Below, piece by piece: positions 63,062 through 64,000 of a stretch of DNA of 64,000 bases. The notes under the pieces are model-generated. The model made no database searches and was not told the DNA's origin. It worked only from the letters and a program-made list of their open reading frames with translations. The DNA comes from Nematopogon swammerdamellus. Its lineage: Eukaryota; Arthropoda; Insecta; Lepidoptera; Adelidae. The stretch is from assembly GCA_946902875.1 (NCBI GenBank), contig OX336337.1, positions 3,348,001-3,412,000 on the forward strand. The letters are read 5' to 3'. Every line of letters begins with the position of its first letter. Positions within the stretch are counted from its first letter, which is position 1. Position numbers and translations under genes: made by a program.

Positions 63062-64000
63062 CCTGCCGGCGACAATCCGATACTCGTAAATTATAGCGAC
63101 AAAGGTTAGCCCCGCTCTTGTCCAATGTCTTAGAATATTGACGCCGTTCTAGGACGGAGTCTAGGGTGCCCTCGTAACATTGTGAAATCGGATTAAAAAT
63201 ACCCTTACCCGAAAGAAAGAAAACGCTTTTTTCATAACTGAATGGACAAGTATATAAGGTACCTACTTCTTCATTAGGCGCGCGGCGCGCCGCCGCCGGC
63301 GACAATCCGATACTCGTAAATTATAGCGACAAAGGTTATCCCCGCTCTTCGAATATTGATGCTTTTCTAGGGTGGAGTCTAGGGTGCCCTCGTAACGTTT
63401 TGAAATCTGATTAAAATACTCTTACCCGAAAGAAAGGAAAAAACATTTTTCATACCTGAATCAGGCCTCACGCACTCTATGTACTTGCGCGCGCTAACTA
63501 CCTACCGCCCGACGGGCCGCCGGCGGTCTTTTTCAGTAGAAATTCGTCTGCCGCGCGAAGTATACATAGACGCTCGCCCACGCAAGTGCGCGCAGCTGCA
63601 AAGCAATAACAACTTTACACTCGATCGTTAAGGTACATTTTCGCACGCAGCGATTGGCGTTGTGAAAGAGTAGGCTATTAAAGCCCGAAGGTAGGAACAT
63701 TTTCTATGGAGTGATTTATCTGTTACGAAGTAACTATTAAGTAATCTGTGCCTGAATGGACAAGTATTTATATATGTAAGGTGCTTCTTCATTAGGCGCG
63801 CGGCGGCGCCCCGCCGGCGACAATGCGATACTCGTAAATTATAGCGACAAAGGTTATCCCCGCTCTTCGAATATTGACGCTTTTCTAGGGTGGAGTCTAG
63901 GGTGCCCTCGTAACATTTTGAAATCGGATTAAAATACTCTTACCCGAAAGAAAGAAAAAAACATTTTTCATACTGAATGGACAAGTATTTATTACCCGAC
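63062..64000 (+). repeat. ~225-bp tandem repeat, three units, runs to window end
   Basis: The GCCGGCGACAATCCGATACT landmark occurs at about 63065, 63295 and 63813. Each unit contains GTAAATTATAGCGACAAAGG, TAGGGTGCCCTCGTAAC, CTTACCCGAAAGAAAG and TTCATTAGGCGCGCGG. Unit 2 is interrupted by element R. The array may continue beyond the window. Confidence 0.9.
63462..63750. mobile_element. Element R inserted in tandem repeat, perfect 7-bp duplication
   Basis: Same ends as 53341-53677. Flanked by CCTGAAT at 63455-63461 and 63751-63757. It lacks the duplicated GC-rich hairpin of the other copy, which explains the shorter length. Confidence 0.85.

Overview
This is a eukaryotic, almost entirely non-coding window, most likely from a moth or butterfly (Lepidoptera). 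The evidence is the repeat content: interspersed elements that begin with GGCCAAGTGCGAGTCGAACTCGC and end at GACAGACGGACA-type microsatellites and ACGGAACCCTAAAAA, elements with GCCCGCGGCTCCGCCCGC ends, RTE-type LINE tails ending in (GAT)n, and tRNA-headed SINEs. There are no operons, bacterial genes, confident host genes, canonical tRNA or rRNA genes, or CRISPR arrays. The only plausible host exon is a small one near 58.7 kb. The window reads as an intergenic, intronic or heterochromatic (possibly W-like) graveyard of nested transposable elements.

For cross-reference I use letters for families I recognised by comparing copies inside the window. A = GGGTTCCGTA/GACAGACGG repeat. B = SINE with a tRNA-like A box, a 5S-rRNA-like block and a B box. 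C = SINE with a tRNA-like head. D = ~320-bp repeat ending in ...CCCCACACGGTAC. E, J, K, O, P and Q = other interspersed repeats, mostly LINE 3' ends. F = Helitron-like ends. M1/M2 = TA-flanked MITEs. R = short element with a 7-bp target duplication. RTE = LINE coding and tail fragments.

Layout. 0-5 kb: LINE tail, A, B and C copies, and a 120-bp minisatellite that looks like an amplified exon. 5-13 kb: a TAA-flanked MITE, D, a foldback, an M1 MITE, and two LINE C-terminal pseudogenes. 13-18 kb: SINEs, a B-D composite and LINE fragments. 18.3 kb: a G-rich perfect palindrome. 18.87-23.39 kb: a 4.5-kb element with ~480-bp terminal inverted repeats, possible target duplications, two coding remnants and two opposing arrays of a 100-bp repeat (7 and 9 units). 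23-30 kb: several B SINEs and a 52-bp-arm hairpin. 30.93-32.53 kb: a non-autonomous hAT transposon with a perfect 8-bp target duplication. 35-37.4 kb: opposing minisatellite arrays around a LINE fragment. 37-49 kb: B, C, D, A and E copies, microsatellites and several foldbacks. 52.7-53.8 kb: one old C SINE split twice by later insertions. 58.2-59 kb: a MITE, then the candidate terminal exon. 62.4 kb: a hexamer repeat. 63.06 kb to the end: a ~225-bp tandem repeat interrupted by R.

The most interesting items are the composite Pol III SINE head (B), the head exchange between B and C on a shared body, the B-D composite that appears to have spread as a unit, the long-TIR element carrying a satellite palindrome, and the nested insertion record at 52.7-53.8 kb. 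All assignments come from motif reading and comparison within the window. No database search was possible.
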